This document shows, one piece after another, positions 8,952 to 21,346 of a stretch of 64,000 bases of DNA. A model generated the notes under the pieces. It was not told the DNA's origin and ran no database searches. It worked only from the letters and a program-made list of their open reading frames with translations. Position 1 is the first letter of the stretch; every line of letters begins with the position of its first letter. The translations under genes and the position numbers were made by a program. The DNA comes from Agrobacterium vitis (GTDB lineage Bacteria; Pseudomonadota; Alphaproteobacteria; Rhizobiales; Rhizobiaceae): positions 3,793,001-3,857,000 of the forward strand of contig NZ_CP146242.1 in the NCBI RefSeq assembly GCF_037039395.1. The letters run 5' to 3'.

Positions 8952-9590
8952 TCACAGGCCCAGCATCATCCGCACCACAGGCTCCAGACCGCGCCCGATG
9001 GCGCGGGTATTGTCAGCATCGAGATGAATGCCATCCATCGGCGTGGTCTTGGCCACCGAACCGGCATCGAAAAAGCCACAACCCAGTTCATCCGCCGCAT
9101 CGCGGTACATGCTGGCCAGCATTCCACCTTCCTCGATGGAATGATTGAACATCGCCCCGAACATCACATTTGCGGTTTCGCGGATCGGCGGCGGCGAAAC
9201 AATCAGCACATCCGGGCCTTCGAAATCAAAACCCCAGTCATGCTGATGGACCAGCTTGACCAACCGCTTGATGCCAGACGTCGCGCCAATCGCCGTTCCC
9301 TGAATACCGCGCTTCAGATCATTGGTGCCTAGCATCAGGATCACCAGATCCAGCGGCTTGTGGGTTTCAAGAATGCTCGGCAACAGCCTCACACCATTGC
9401 GATCACAATCCGCAAGATGATCGTCATAAGCAGTCGTGCGCCCATTCAAACCCTCGGCAATCACCCGAACGCCATGACCAAGCGCTTTTTGCAACACGCT
9501 GGTCCAGCGGTCCTCATGGGCGTGACGGCCAAGGGCGACTGGGTCGTATCCCCAGGTCAGACTGTCGCCGTATGCGAGAATGGTTTTCAT
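8952..9590 (-). CDS. SGNH/GDSL-family hydrolase (arylesterase-like)
   Basis: A 212-residue serine esterase. Block I is YGDSLTWG with the nucleophile Ser10; block II is in EGLNGRTT; block III is LMLGTNDLK with the oxyanion Asn; block V is DGIHLD near the C-terminus, carrying the catalytic Asp and His. There is no signal peptide, so it acts in the cytoplasm on an unknown ester. Its start overlaps the stop of the upstream membrane-protein gene by four bases. An SGNH gene at this place after pdhC appears to be ordinary rhizobial gene order, although a metabolic link to pyruvate dehydrogenase is not established. Confidence 0.9.
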   Translation of the reverse strand: MKTILAYGDSLTWGYDPVALGRHAHEDRWTSVLQKALGHGVRVIAEGLNGRTTAYDDHLADCDRNGVRLLPSILETHKPLDLVILMLGTNDLKRGIQGTAIGATSGIKRLVKLVHQHDWGFDFEGPDVLIVSPPPIRETANVMFGAMFNHSIEEGGMLASMYRDAADELGCGFFDAGSVAKTTPMDGIHLDADNTRAIGRGLEPVVRMMLGL

Positions 9591-10006
9591 CTATTGAACC
9601 CTCCCTGACGGCCTTTGTAAGCGACCAAACCCCAGTGACTAAAAAGTAGTACCGTTCCGGAAATAAGCATTGCTAATAAATACGGAAGGTCTTGGCGGAA
9701 AGCTGCTGCCTCAAAAGATACGAAAAGCAACGCAGTCAAACCAACAACAAACGCCACAAAAAGCACTGTCATCGAGAGATGAAAGACACCAACGCTAAAA
9801 CGAAGCGACGCACAAGATACGACATATGCAACAGCAGCCATTGGCAGCAAATTGAAACACACCAGAAACAGGTCCTGAGGGGGAGGAGGGCTACTACCTT
9901 CACCTCCCCTTGGAGCTAAGCTTCCCAAATATAGATTGAAGGCGAGAAAACCTGAGATAACGCCAACAATCGTTGCATAGAAGCTTGTCCTAAGACACCT
10001 CTTCAT
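9587..10006 (-). CDS. Hypothetical four-helix membrane protein
   Basis: About 139 residues with four hydrophobic segments: one near the N-terminus, two in the middle, and one ending before a basic tail. A proline-rich loop (SSPPPPQ) separates the first two. The start at 10006 (MKRCLRTS) is chosen because GAGGG lies six bases upstream; a Met 12 codons earlier lacks a well-placed site. I recognise no family. It lies between pdhC and the SGNH hydrolase gene, overlapping the latter by four bases. The DNA is noticeably less GC-rich than pdhC, suggesting an insertion into an otherwise conserved block. Confidence 0.65.
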   Translation of the reverse strand: MKRCLRTSFYATIVGVISGFLAFNLYLGSLAPRGGEGSSPPPPQDLFLVCFNLLPMAAVAYVVSCASLRFSVGVFHLSMTVLFVAFVVGLTALLFVSFEAAAFRQDLPYLLAMLISGTVLLFSHWGLVAYKGRQGGFNR

Positions 10007-10056
10007 CGACTGCCCTCGAGACATCAGGTTATCTGCCACCATCCTCTTGAGGCCTA

Positions 10057-11403
10057 CTACACCAGCATGCCCATCGGGTTTTCGATGTAGCGTTTGAACG
10101 CACCGAGAAGTTCGGCACCCAAGGCTCCATCGACCGCACGGTGGTCGGTGGACAGCGTGACGGTCATGACATTGGCGATTTTCATTTCGCCCTTCTTCAC
10201 GACAACGCGCTCTTCACCAGCGCCGACTGCCAGAATGGTGGCATGCGGCGGGTTGACCACGGCGGCAAAGTTCTTGACGCCCATCATGCCCATGTTGGAG
10301 ACCGCTGTTGTGCCGCCCTGATATTCCTCAGGCTTCAGCTTGCGGCTCTTGGCGCGTGCGCCCAGATCCTTCATTTCGTTGGAAATGGCGGACAGGCTCT
10401 TCAACTCGGCCTGGCGGATGATCGGGGTGATCAGGCCGCCCGGGATCGACACAGCCACGCCGACATCGGCATGCTTGTGCTTGACCATGTTGGTGTCGGT
10501 CCACGAAACATTGGCATCTGGCACATCGCGCAGAGCCAGCGCCATGGCCTTGATGACCATATCGTTGACCGAGAGCTTGTAGACCGGCTTGCCGTCCTTT
10601 TCAGCGGCTGCACCATTGAGCTGGGCGCGAAGGGCCAGCAGGGCATCCAGTTCGCAATCCACGGAAACGTAGAAATGCGGAATGGTTTGCTTCGATTCCT
10701 GCAAGCGCTTGGCGATGGTCTTGCGCATGCCGTCATGCGGCACCAGCTCGTAGGAGCCTTCGGCAAACAGCTTGAGCACAGCATCGTCAGACATGCCCTT
10801 GGCCAGCGCCGGAGCAGGTGCTGCGCCAGACGCCGCAGGAGCGGCGGCAGGCTTGGCACCGCCGGTGCTGACGGCCTTTTCGACGTCGCTCTTTACCACC
10901 CGGCCCTTCGGCCCGGTGCCGGAAATCGCCTTGAGATCAAGACCGGCTTCCTTGGCGAGACGACGGGCGAGTGGCGACGAGAATACCCGGTCACCGGATG
11001 CGGCTGCCGGAGCAGCGGCCTGAGGGGCAGCTTGGGGGGCCGCAGCAGGAGCATCTGCCTTGGCTGCGGGAGCTTCGGCCTTTGGAGCTTCCTCCTTGGG
11101 TGCCTCAGCCTTTGCCGGAGCGGATGCACCGCCACCCGCCGCAGCAGCCGACACATCCTCGCCTTCAGCGGCGAGAATGGCGATCAGCGCATTGACCTTG
11201 ACGCCTTCGGTGCCAGCGGGAACGACGATTTTGGCAACGACGCCTTCATCGACCGCTTCCACTTCCATGGTTGCCTTGTCGGTTTCAATCTCGGCGATCA
11301 CGTCGCCGGACTTGACGGTGTCGCCTTCCTTGACCAGCCACTTGGCCAGATTGCCCTCTTCCATCGTGGGAGAGAGGGCCGGCATGGTGATATTGATCGG
11401 CAT
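10057..11403 (-). CDS. pdhC: Pyruvate dehydrogenase E2, dihydrolipoamide acetyltransferase
   Basis: A 448-residue E2 core subunit. The N-terminal lipoyl domain has its modified lysine in [11 protein letters not shown] (about K43). An Ala/Pro-rich linker (residues ~85-140) follows, then a peripheral subunit-binding domain ([15 protein letters not shown]...GTGPKGRV), then the acyltransferase domain ending in [13 protein letters not shown] with the catalytic His and Asp. It transfers acetyl from lipoamide to CoA and forms the complex scaffold. It is 15 bases behind pdhB and has GGAGG before the start. Confidence 0.97.
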   Translation of the reverse strand: MPINITMPALSPTMEEGNLAKWLVKEGDTVKSGDVIAEIETDKATMEVEAVDEGVVAKIVVPAGTEGVKVNALIAILAAEGEDVSAAAAGGGASAPAKAEAPKEEAPKAEAPAAKADAPAAAPQAAPQAAAPAAASGDRVFSSPLARRLAKEAGLDLKAISGTGPKGRVVKSDVEKAVSTGGAKPAAAPAASGAAPAPALAKGMSDDAVLKLFAEGSYELVPHDGMRKTIAKRLQESKQTIPHFYVSVDCELDALLALRAQLNGAAAEKDGKPVYKLSVNDMVIKAMALALRDVPDANVSWTDTNMVKHKHADVGVAVSIPGGLITPIIRQAELKSLSAISNEMKDLGARAKSRKLKPEEYQGGTTAVSNMGMMGVKNFAAVVNPPHATILAVGAGEERVVVKKGEMKIANVMTVTLSTDHRAVDGALGAELLGAFKRYIENPMGMLV

Positions 11404-11418
11404 ATGCCTCGCCTCCCC

Positions 11419-12813
<1,395 letters not shown>

Positions 12814-12833
12814 GGGCTAACCCTCCCTCTCGC

Positions 12834-13880
12834 TTACAACAGGATGTCGGTGTAGAGCTCGGATGCATCCGGCTCCGGATCGGCTTGGGCGAAATCGGCG
12901 CTGTCGGCGACGATGTCGCGCACGTCCTTGTCGATCAGCTTGAGATCGTCTTCGTTGGCCCAACCCTTTTCCAGGAGACGCAGCCGGACCTGTTCGATCG
13001 GGTCATGCTCGGAGCGCATTTTCTGCACTTCGTCCTTGGAGCGGTATTTGGCCGGGTCGGACATGGAGTGACCGCGGTAGCGATAGGTTTCCATTTCCAG
13101 GATGACCGGGCCCTTGCCGGCGCGGCAATGCTCGACAGCCTGCACGGCAGCCGCCTTGACGGCCCGCACATCCATGCCATCCACCTTGAAGCCGGGGATG
13201 TTGAAGGACACGCCGCGCTGGGAGAAATCCGTCTGCGCCGAGGCGCGGGCAACGGACGTACCCATGGCATAACGGTTGTTTTCGATCACATAGATCACCG
13301 GCAGGTTCCACAGGCGCGCCATGTTGAAGCTCTCATAGACCTGGCCCTGGTTGGCCGCGCCATCGCCGAAATAGGCGAGAGAGACATTGTCATTGCCGCG
13401 ATACTTATTGGCGAAGGCCAGACCCGTGCCGAGCGACACCTGGGCGCCGACGATGCCGTGGCCACCGTAGAAATGCTTCTCCTTGGAGAACATGTGCATG
13501 GAGCCGCCCTTGCCCTTCGACAAGCCGCCGCGACGTCCGGTCAGTTCGGCCATCACACCGCGTGCACTCATGCCGCAAGCCAGCATATGGCCGTGGTCAC
13601 GATAGCCGGTAATAACCTGATCGCCGAGCTTCAGCGCCATCTGCATGCCGACAACGACAGCTTCCTGGCCTATGTAGAGGTGACAGAAACCGCCGATGAA
13701 GCCCATGCCGTAAAGCTGACCGGCCTTTTCCTCGAAGCGGCGGATCAGAAGCATTTCGCGATAGGCTTTCAGTTCCTTTTCGCGGTCAAATTCTTCAATC
13801 GTCCCAACAGCGAAATCGCCTTTTGCAGGCTTTGCTGCCGGTTTGCGGCCTGAAGCAGTCGCGTTTTTGCGCGGTGCCAT
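12834..13880 (-). CDS. pdhA: Pyruvate dehydrogenase E1 alpha
   Basis: A 348-residue thiamin-diphosphate-binding subunit. The N-terminal ~30 residues are basic and variable. The core has IRRFEEKAGQLYGMGFIGGF, the ThDP motif GDGAANQGQ, and the phosphorylation-loop-like segment TYRYRGHSMSDP. It pairs with PdhB for pyruvate decarboxylation. It is first in the pdhA-pdhB-pdhC operon; the start is preceded by a strong GGGAGG site, and the 200 bases upstream hold two palindromes that may be operators. Confidence 0.97.
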   Translation of the reverse strand: MAPRKNATASGRKPAAKPAKGDFAVGTIEEFDREKELKAYREMLLIRRFEEKAGQLYGMGFIGGFCHLYIGQEAVVVGMQMALKLGDQVITGYRDHGHMLACGMSARGVMAELTGRRGGLSKGKGGSMHMFSKEKHFYGGHGIVGAQVSLGTGLAFANKYRGNDNVSLAYFGDGAANQGQVYESFNMARLWNLPVIYVIENNRYAMGTSVARASAQTDFSQRGVSFNIPGFKVDGMDVRAVKAAAVQAVEHCRAGKGPVILEMETYRYRGHSMSDPAKYRSKDEVQKMRSEHDPIEQVRLRLLEKGWANEDDLKLIDKDVRDIVADSADFAQADPEPDASELYTDILL

Positions 13881-13950
13881 TCATCCCTCCCTGAGTTGTG
13901 TAAGGGTTTTTGATTGGCACACACCATATGCAAGAATGGGACAGGCCGCA

Positions 13951-14032
13951 ATGCATTAAATGCATGCCTTCCATTCCGTATAAACACCAGATTTTTAATA
14001 ATTTTTTGCGATTAACTTGATTTCAGTTAATC
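13951..14032 (-). promoter_or_regulatory. Two palindromes upstream of the pdh operon
   Basis: The pdhA-ftsB gap contains ATGCATTAAATGCAT (13951-13965), a 15-base palindrome around a single central base. It also contains an 8+7+8 inverted repeat with arms GATTAACT (14010-14017) and AGTTAATC (14025-14032). Both lie 70-150 bases upstream of pdhA, where a promoter is expected. They look like dimeric regulator sites; the regulator is unknown. Confidence 0.4.
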
Positions 14033-14081
14033 AACAATCCCCTAAATATGACGGGCATTGTCGCGAATGGAATGATTCACA

Positions 14082-14393
14082 CTAGCGATTGAAAATGACG
14101 ATCTCGTCGGGGCGCGACATATTCAGCTGATAGCGGGCTTTTTCATCGATCATATCGCGTTCAAGCGAGCCGTCGCTGAGCAGTTTTACTTGCGTTTCCA
14201 GCTTCTTGCGGTCGTGAATGAGCGCCGCCAGCTCCTTGCTCCGCTCAGCCCGCACGACATCGAAATGCTCGCCGGCCTTCAACCCGTAATCGCCATGAAT
14301 GCTGTGATAGCCGAAATAGCCGATAAAGGCGATGGTGACGGCGGGAAGGACCAGGCGTCCAAATTTACGGTTCTTATGGTGACGTGTCCACAT
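14082..14393 (-). CDS. ftsB: FtsB/DivIC septum-formation protein
   Basis: About 103 residues: a short basic cytoplasmic tail (MWTRHHKNRKFGR), one membrane segment (residues ~13-30), then a periplasmic coiled coil with E-R-KEL--LIHDRKKLETQVKLL, ending near NMSRPDEIVIF. This is the FtsB/DivIC pattern; the protein bridges early and late divisome components. Met at 14393 is taken as the start because relatives begin with a similar MWTR-H motif; eight extra codons are possible. It lies between eno and pdhA, a position usual in alphaproteobacteria. Confidence 0.88.
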   Translation of the reverse strand: MWTRHHKNRKFGRLVLPAVTIAFIGYFGYHSIHGDYGLKAGEHFDVVRAERSKELAALIHDRKKLETQVKLLSDGSLERDMIDEKARYQLNMSRPDEIVIFNR

Positions 14394-14501
14394 TCTCGAT
14401 TTGGCCTTGCAACGCACAACATCTTTGCATCGACATTAGAGCCATTTGCTTAACCGAGTATTGACCTTGTTGCGAAAAAGTTCAGCCGCTGCTCAATGCA
14501 A

Positions 14502-14531
14502 AAGCCCGCACCGTTTGCACAGCGCGGGCTT
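14502..14531 (-). terminator. Terminator after eno
   Basis: Arms AAGCCCGC (14502-14509) and GCGGGCTT (14524-14531) form an 8-bp perfect stem with a 14-base loop, 43 bases after the eno stop. On the minus strand the stem is followed by a short T run (CTTTTG). Confidence 0.7.
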
Positions 14532-14573
14532 GAGTGAAAAATCGTTGCGGAACAACCAGCTCCGCTCGCCGGA

Positions 14574-15914
<1,341 letters not shown>

Positions 15915-15937
15915 TTACAATGACATGGTCCGGGCCT

Positions 15938-16792
15938 TCAGGCGGCCTTGGTGACGGCGTCGAACGCCAGCAGTTTTTCCAGCAAGCGCTCAAGGTCCTT
16001 CAGGTAAACCATATTGGGACCGTCGGACGGCGCATTGTCAGGGTCCTGATGCGATTCGATGAACAGACCCGCGACACCAACCGCAACGGCTGCACGTGCC
16101 AGCGTTTCCACAAATTCGCGCTGGCCACCGGTCGAGCCGCCCTGCCCGCCCGGCTGCTGTACCGAGTGCGTGGCATCGAAAATCACCGGTGCGCCCATGC
16201 CTGCCATGATCGGCAGCGAGCGCATGTCGGAGACCAGCGTATTATAGCCGAAGGAAGCGCCGCGCTCACAGAGCATGACATTGGGGTTACCGGACAATGT
16301 GATCTTTTCCATCACGTTCTTCATGTCCCAGGGCGCCAGAAACTGGCCCTTCTTGACATTGATCGCCCGCCCGGTCTTTGCCGCCGCCACAAGAAGATCG
16401 GTCTGACGGCACAGAAAAGCCGGGATCTGCAAAACGTCAACCACTTCAGCCACTTCGGCGCACTGGTCTTCGCTGTGAATGTCGGTCAGGACCGGAAAGC
16501 CGAATTCCTTTTTAAGGTCGGCAAAGATTGCCAGTCCCTGCTCGATGCCGATGCCGCGCCCGGCCTTCAGCGAGGTGCGGTTTGCCTTGTCGAAGGAAGA
16601 TTTGTAGATGAGGCCAATGCCGAGCTTGTCGCAGATTTCCTTGATCCCGCCCGCCATCATGAAAGCGTGCTCGCGGCTTTCCATCTGGCAGGGACCACAG
16701 ATCAGCGAAATTTTCGCGCTGTTGGAGAAAGAGACCGTCTTGGCGCCTTCGCCAATGGTGACGGTTGCATTCGGCAGGGCGGAAGCGGTCAT
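15938..16792 (-). CDS. kdsA: 3-deoxy-D-manno-octulosonate 8-phosphate synthase
   Basis: A 284-residue enzyme of the DAHP/KDO8P synthase family that condenses phosphoenolpyruvate with arabinose 5-phosphate for the Kdo of lipopolysaccharide. Motifs include [56 protein letters not shown] and [11 protein letters not shown]. The cysteine in CGPCQ is present, as in metal-dependent members. GAGGAG sits eight bases before the ATG. The start overlaps the upstream glyoxalase-like gene by four bases; eno lies downstream, a common rhizobial arrangement. Confidence 0.97.
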   Translation of the reverse strand: MTASALPNATVTIGEGAKTVSFSNSAKISLICGPCQMESREHAFMMAGGIKEICDKLGIGLIYKSSFDKANRTSLKAGRGIGIEQGLAIFADLKKEFGFPVLTDIHSEDQCAEVAEVVDVLQIPAFLCRQTDLLVAAAKTGRAINVKKGQFLAPWDMKNVMEKITLSGNPNVMLCERGASFGYNTLVSDMRSLPIMAGMGAPVIFDATHSVQQPGGQGGSTGGQREFVETLARAAVAVGVAGLFIESHQDPDNAPSDGPNMVYLKDLERLLEKLLAFDAVTKAA

Positions 16793-17640
16793 GGCGTATT
16801 CTCCTCAAACAGAAAGGCAACGCCTTGTCCGGGCGCAGCCGGGACGGTAATGCCGCCCGCTAGTCTCTCATGGGCAACGCCATTAGCAGCCAGAACCGTC
16901 GCTGTCACCTCAAGATCGGCAACCGTAAACACCAGTGCCTCTGCCACCAGGGCCTTGTTCTTCGTCTCTCCGGAAATGATTTCCATCGACAGGTTTGCTG
17001 CGTCGAAGGCCAACCCATTGGTGGTTTGCCTGCCTTCGGCACCAAACACCGTCTTCCACCATCCGGCATAACGGGCCGGCTGGGGCGCATAGAAAAACAC
17101 CCGCCTTAGTCCTGTCACGCCATTGGCATGGCTTTCAAGCGCGCTGCGATCAGCGGGAAGCGGATCGACCCGCTCGCAGGTAAACAGGAAGAACGGCTCC
17201 ACTTCCCGGGCTGCAAAGGCTAGTCTGAAACTGGCCACCGTTTCGCTGCCATCCGGCAGCCTTACAGGCCGCGAAAATTGCAGCATTTTGCCGCCCTTCA
17301 TTCCGGCAGCGACAAACGTTTCATGGTCGGCGCGGGCATCTTTGGACGCCGTGACGATGGCCGAGACGCCCTCGTCATGCACTTGCCGGAATATCCGGTC
17401 ATGCACCAGAAACGCATTACCTTCAGCATAGGCCGCATCGACAGCAGTGCTGTCGCCGATGGCCAGCGGTTCGAGATAGATCCCATTGGCCAGGAATACA
17501 CATGCATTGACCGTGCCGAACGGATGGCGCCCATCCGGCGCAACCGTAAAGCCAAGAGCAGTCAGGCGGCTTCGCGCCGCCTCCAGCGTTTCTACAGATA
17601 GCACCAGATGATCGACAAGGCGGGCATTTGCGTTCGACAT
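16789..17640 (-). CDS. Glyoxalase-like (VOC, Glyoxalase_3) protein
   Basis: A 283-residue protein with two beta-alpha-beta halves. The N-terminal half has [38 protein letters not shown] and a mid-region like the Glyoxalase_3 family. The second half (from ~residue 170) repeats the VOC pattern. Metal-ligand-type residues (the His in LVDHLVL, the Glu in YLEPL) are plausible, but the reaction is unknown. It overlaps kdsA by four bases, so the two are translationally coupled. No clear ribosome site precedes the ATG. Confidence 0.8.
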   Translation of the reverse strand: MSNANARLVDHLVLSVETLEAARSRLTALGFTVAPDGRHPFGTVNACVFLANGIYLEPLAIGDSTAVDAAYAEGNAFLVHDRIFRQVHDEGVSAIVTASKDARADHETFVAAGMKGGKMLQFSRPVRLPDGSETVASFRLAFAAREVEPFFLFTCERVDPLPADRSALESHANGVTGLRRVFFYAPQPARYAGWWKTVFGAEGRQTTNGLAFDAANLSMEIISGETKNKALVAEALVFTVADLEVTATVLAANGVAHERLAGGITVPAAPGQGVAFLFEENTP

Positions 17641-17671
17641 TTTAAAAAACTCACTGTGGAGCGGTGGTGTC

Positions 17672-17770
17672 AGGTTACGGCGACCTTAATGCGCCATATA
17701 TTGTGAACTAAGCTTTATATCTGCTGCATAATTTCTCCTTAAACCGCAATCGGTCTAAGGAATGACGCAG
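17672..17770 (+). repeat. Compound palindromic intergenic repeat, copy A
   Basis: A GCGCCATATA module (17686-17703 area) is followed by an imperfect palindrome with arms around CTGCTGCATAATTTC and AATGACGCAG enclosing CTTAAACCG/CGGTCTAAGG. The same two modules occur near 28.7 kb and, inverted, at 58.6 kb. The copy sits between the glyoxalase-like gene and the chorismate-lyase-like gene. Confidence 0.75.
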
Positions 17771-17771
17771 T

Positions 17772-17806
17772 AAAGCTCGAAGATATGAACCACATCTTCG
17801 AGCTTT
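17772..17806 (-). terminator. Hairpin after the chorismate-lyase-like gene
   Basis: A 13-bp perfect stem, AAAGCTCGAAGAT (17772-17784) with ATCTTCGAGCTTT (17794-17806), and a 9-base loop. It lies 50 bases downstream of the minus-strand gene ending at 17857. The following T run is short, so it may act as a weak terminator or mRNA stabiliser. Confidence 0.6.
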
Positions 17807-17856
17807 GAAGGCATTGCAAAAGGCATACGAACTGCCGATCGTCAACGATATCGGTA

Positions 17857-18537
17857 CTAGTTGGTATCGAACTTCGGCGGCGTAAAATCAAGCAGGTCGC
17901 GGCGATAGGTCTCCACCACCATGCTGATCGGCGTTCCATCCGGCACGCTGAGCAATGCTTTGTGCTGAAGAACGTATTCAGGCACCGACAAGGGATTGCC
18001 GCTTGCCGATGGCACCGCGCTGCCCATTTCCCATCCGTCCGGTAATGGCTTCCACAACAGCTCTGCAGACATCGTATGCCGCTGGAAATGCAGCGGCTGC
18101 ACCACGCGGCCAAACGCACCATCCGTCGTGTCGAGCACCTTATTCATGTCATCGGTCAGCCTGGCCGGTACATACCAGTTGTCGGCTTCAGACAGGATAC
18201 GGTCACCGCATTTCAGCCGCACCCGGCGATAGCCGACCTTGTCACCATCCGCGACCTTCAGAGCAGCGCGAATTTCGCCCGTGGCGGGCTTGTCGACATC
18301 CTTGACCCGTTCGGCTGTGATTTTTGCTCCATCCGCCAGCTTATGAGTGCTGCACCAGCGGTCCAGCGTCAGCGTGGCACTGTCATGGCTCAGCAGGTCA
18401 GCATTCAGCGTTTGCAATACGGCCAATGCCTGTAACCGCGACACGGGCGTATCCGGCCAGGAGGCAGGCGCGGCAGCAAGGCTGAAAGACGAAACGGTCA
18501 TGGCGGCAACCACAGCTGGCAGGAATAACAAACGCAT
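17857..18537 (-). CDS. Secreted chorismate-lyase-fold-like protein
   Basis: A 226-residue protein with a signal peptide (MRLLFLPAVVAAMTVSSFSLAAA, cleavage near residue 24). The mature part has LDRWCSTHKL, RRVRLKCGDRILSEADNWYVP and GRVVQPLHFQRHT, which resembles the strand order of UbiC/chorismate-lyase-fold proteins. A periplasmic location argues against ubiquinone synthesis, so it is probably a binding or structural relative. The two mature cysteines (in RWC and KCG) could form a disulfide. The start at 18537 gives the signal peptide directly; the frame is open 28 codons further upstream. The family assignment is a pattern judgement. Confidence 0.6.
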   Translation of the reverse strand: MRLLFLPAVVAAMTVSSFSLAAAPASWPDTPVSRLQALAVLQTLNADLLSHDSATLTLDRWCSTHKLADGAKITAERVKDVDKPATGEIRAALKVADGDKVGYRRVRLKCGDRILSEADNWYVPARLTDDMNKVLDTTDGAFGRVVQPLHFQRHTMSAELLWKPLPDGWEMGSAVPSASGNPLSVPEYVLQHKALLSVPDGTPISMVVETYRRDLLDFTPPKFDTN

Positions 18538-18636
18538 GCAAGCTCCTGAAATAGAAGGAAAAACTCTAACGGAAAGTTGGGTGGACATCAGCATGAAAAC
18601 ATGACGGAGAGATGACCGCATTCCGACATTTCGATG

Positions 18637-19857
18637 TCACCGGTAGAGCTGCGGCGGCTTGCGCTCGAACGTCTTCATCCCGCATTTCCAGCCCGCCATC
18701 GCAGGCGCAATCGTTGCCACGGCCTCGGCACCGGAGACGGCATCAAACAGGACGAGATCCGCGGCAGCCCCGACCTTCAGCTGTTCATCCAGCCCCATCA
18801 GCCGGGCCGGATAGCGGGTGATCATCTCGAAGACCTTGTTCAGATCATCAGGCGTCGCCAGTTGGGCAACATTAGCGTAGAGATTGGCCATGCGCATCAG
18901 CGAGACGTCGCCAAACGGCGTAAACGGGTTAAGGACATTATTGGTCGAGATAGTGACATTCACCCCCTGGCGGGCCAGAAGATGTGCCGGAGCAATGCCC
19001 CTTGGGCAAAGATGATCGATATCCCGGCCGGTCAGAAACAAATCGGTAGCAGGCAGCACCGTCACCGTAATCCCCGCCTCGGCCAATTGCTTTGCCACAC
19101 GCTCCACCTCATCGGGAGGAATTGCAGAAAGCTTGGTGACATGGCCAACGGACACCTTGCCTTGGTAACCCCGCGCCAACGTCTGAGTAATGACCGTCGG
19201 CAGGTTGGACCCGGAAGGATCGAGATCGAAATCGAGATGGAAATCAACAGGCACATCGAAGCGCTGGGCCAGTGTGAAAATGCGAGAAATATGCTCGGCG
19301 GGCCGAGGGTCCGTGTAAGGGCAACCACCAATCAGATCGGCTCCTTGCGACAAGGCGATTTCCAGCATCCGCTCGGTTTCCGGCTCATTGGTCAACCCTT
19401 CCTGGGCAAAGGCGCAGATTTCGATATCGACCAGATGGGCGTAATCTGCCTTCAGCTTGCGGATCGCCGAAAACGACCGGAAACCGGCGCGCGGATCGAT
19501 TTCCACGAAGGTCCTGATCCGGGTCGTGCCTTGGACGATGGCCCGTTCCACGACATCGGCGGCGCGGGCATAGACATCTTCCTCGGTAAAGGCCTGCTTG
19601 GCTTTCGAGGTCTCCGACACGGCTTCCGCCAGCGTTCCGTTACACACCCGGCAGCGCCCGATGATCCCTGCCTTGTCGAGATGAAGATGGGTTTCAATCA
19701 ACCCGGCGCAGACCAACCGGCCTGCCGCATCCTCCTGCGGCGCATCGCAACGAAAATCCGCTTCCAGCGCAACGATTCGCCCCGCCTTGAAGGCGATGTC
19801 CAGCGGCTGCGCCAACAATGGCAGCCTGGCGCGGCGCAACACGAAATCAATCGCCAT
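18637..19857 (-). CDS. Amidohydrolase, cytosine-deaminase type (1)
   Basis: A 406-residue metal-dependent hydrolase. The first metal motif is THLHLDKAG (H57, H59, D61), followed by a VEIDP segment, DFHLDFDLD, VGHVTKLS, and the late STNNVLNPFTPFGD loop. This is the cytosine deaminase/AtzC-like branch of the amidohydrolase superfamily, which deaminates or hydrolyses heterocycles; the actual substrate is unknown. It follows a paralogue in the same direction with a ~117-base gap. A GGT-like gene diverges beyond that, suggesting a small scavenging locus. Confidence 0.82.
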   Translation of the reverse strand: MAIDFVLRRARLPLLAQPLDIAFKAGRIVALEADFRCDAPQEDAAGRLVCAGLIETHLHLDKAGIIGRCRVCNGTLAEAVSETSKAKQAFTEEDVYARAADVVERAIVQGTTRIRTFVEIDPRAGFRSFSAIRKLKADYAHLVDIEICAFAQEGLTNEPETERMLEIALSQGADLIGGCPYTDPRPAEHISRIFTLAQRFDVPVDFHLDFDLDPSGSNLPTVITQTLARGYQGKVSVGHVTKLSAIPPDEVERVAKQLAEAGITVTVLPATDLFLTGRDIDHLCPRGIAPAHLLARQGVNVTISTNNVLNPFTPFGDVSLMRMANLYANVAQLATPDDLNKVFEMITRYPARLMGLDEQLKVGAAADLVLFDAVSGAEAVATIAPAMAGWKCGMKTFERKPPQLYR

Positions 19858-19974
19858 GCGTTTTCGTTTTCCTTTCCGGCTGGCAATCATCCAGCCACCG
19901 TCTCTGCCGCACGAAATCTCTTTTCATCCGCAAGCGATATCCCATGGCCACAATATCTAATGGATTGGCGACCG

Positions 19975-21174
19975 TCACGAGGCGACGAGATTACCGTTGC
20001 TGGCAATCAGTACACCCGCCTTGAACACCATGCGCTCCATCGGACGCACCGCCACGGCTTCGGCAATGGAGGCGACCGGCAAGATAATGAAATCGGCTGG
20101 GCTCCCTTTGCCGAGTGCCGCACTGCTGCGTCCTAAAACCTCAGCCGAAAGGGTACTGACCAGCGCGAAGGCATGTTCAAGATCGGCATCGGCGCGAAAA
20201 TTCTGCCGGTCGCAGAGAATGCTCGCCCGCTCCAAAAGATCGCCATTGCCAAGCGGCGACCAGGCATCGCGGATATTGTCATTGCCGGAAAATACCCGCA
20301 CGCCCGCAGCCTTCAGCCGCTTGATCGGCGGCATACTGGTATCGCCAGGACCGATGGTCATGATCGCCACATCGGCGCGTGCCAGCGCTTCCGCTGTGCG
20401 CCCGAAATCCATATCGTCCAGCGCGCCCAGGCAATAGGCATGGCTGACGGCGCATTTACCCTGAAGACCATGCGCTAAAGCCCGTTTGGCGATCTGACGG
20501 ATTTCGAAAGCGCCAAGCGGACCCGGATCGTGCAGATGCAGATCCACTCCGACGCCGTAACGCCCGGCGATGGCAAAAATTGCGTTGAGGTGGCCAGTAA
20601 TGTCATCGTCTATTCCAGCCGGGTCGAGACCACCGATCAGGTCCGCACCCGCCTTGACCGCCTGCTCCAGCAGATCGGCAGTGCCGGGATCGGCCAAGAC
20701 GCCGGACTGTGGAAACGCCACCGTCTGAATATCGACCAGATGACCATGGCTTTGCTTGAGGGACAATATGGCTTCCAGCCCGGCCAACCCGACTTCCGTA
20801 TCGATATCGGCATGACTGCGGCAGGCGACGGTGCCATAGGCGGCCATTTTTTCCAGCAGCTTGCCGCCGCGTACTTCGACTGGCAAGGGCAAGGAGCGGC
20901 GGAGCGCCTTTTCTGCCCGGATTCGCTCGGCGACCGAGCCACCGGGAATATGGGGAATGAACGGCATGCCGATCAGCGTCTTGTCGAGATGTACATGACC
21001 ATCGACCAGGCCCGGCAGGACCAGACCGCCGCGCGCATCGATGCGCGGCTTTTCCGTTGAAACGCCCTCACCCACGGCTGGACCGATCGCGGCAATGGCA
21101 TGGCCAGCAATAACGATATCGACCGGCTCACCGAGACCATTGCGGGCATTGAAAACGACGAGGGTGGCGCTCAT
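19975..21174 (-). CDS. Amidohydrolase, cytosine-deaminase type (2)
   Basis: A 399-residue paralogue of the downstream gene. Metal motif GHVHLDKTLIG (H60, H62, D64), then CRSHADID, VDLHLHDPG, SHAYCLGAL and FSGNDNIRDAWSPLGNGD, all typical of cytosine deaminase-like enzymes (the cytosine deaminase counterpart is HVHLDTT). Met at 21174 (MSATLVVFNA) is preferred, since the upstream 27 codons are Cys- and Arg-rich and unlike the family N-terminus. It is head-to-head with the gamma-glutamyltransferase-like gene at 21347, leaving a 172-base shared promoter region. Confidence 0.82.
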   Translation of the reverse strand: MSATLVVFNARNGLGEPVDIVIAGHAIAAIGPAVGEGVSTEKPRIDARGGLVLPGLVDGHVHLDKTLIGMPFIPHIPGGSVAERIRAEKALRRSLPLPVEVRGGKLLEKMAAYGTVACRSHADIDTEVGLAGLEAILSLKQSHGHLVDIQTVAFPQSGVLADPGTADLLEQAVKAGADLIGGLDPAGIDDDITGHLNAIFAIAGRYGVGVDLHLHDPGPLGAFEIRQIAKRALAHGLQGKCAVSHAYCLGALDDMDFGRTAEALARADVAIMTIGPGDTSMPPIKRLKAAGVRVFSGNDNIRDAWSPLGNGDLLERASILCDRQNFRADADLEHAFALVSTLSAEVLGRSSAALGKGSPADFIILPVASIAEAVAVRPMERMVFKAGVLIASNGNLVAS

Positions 21175-21346
21175 GGAAGGATCGGCTTTCCAACAGACGG
21201 GCAAACAGACAGATAAAATGCGGGTCGGATCATGGCGTATTTCCTGGCCGAACACGAGGTTTAAAGCAAAGTCAGGATTGCGGTAATTTGGTGTTCCGTG
21301 TCAGGCTTGGACTTGATTATTCCCCGCCTCTTGCCGGAACGTACCC

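Noticed and set aside
14019..14035. TTGATTTCAGTTAATCAA as an FNR box upstream of pdhA
   Set aside because: The half-sites are eight bases apart instead of four, so spacing is wrong.
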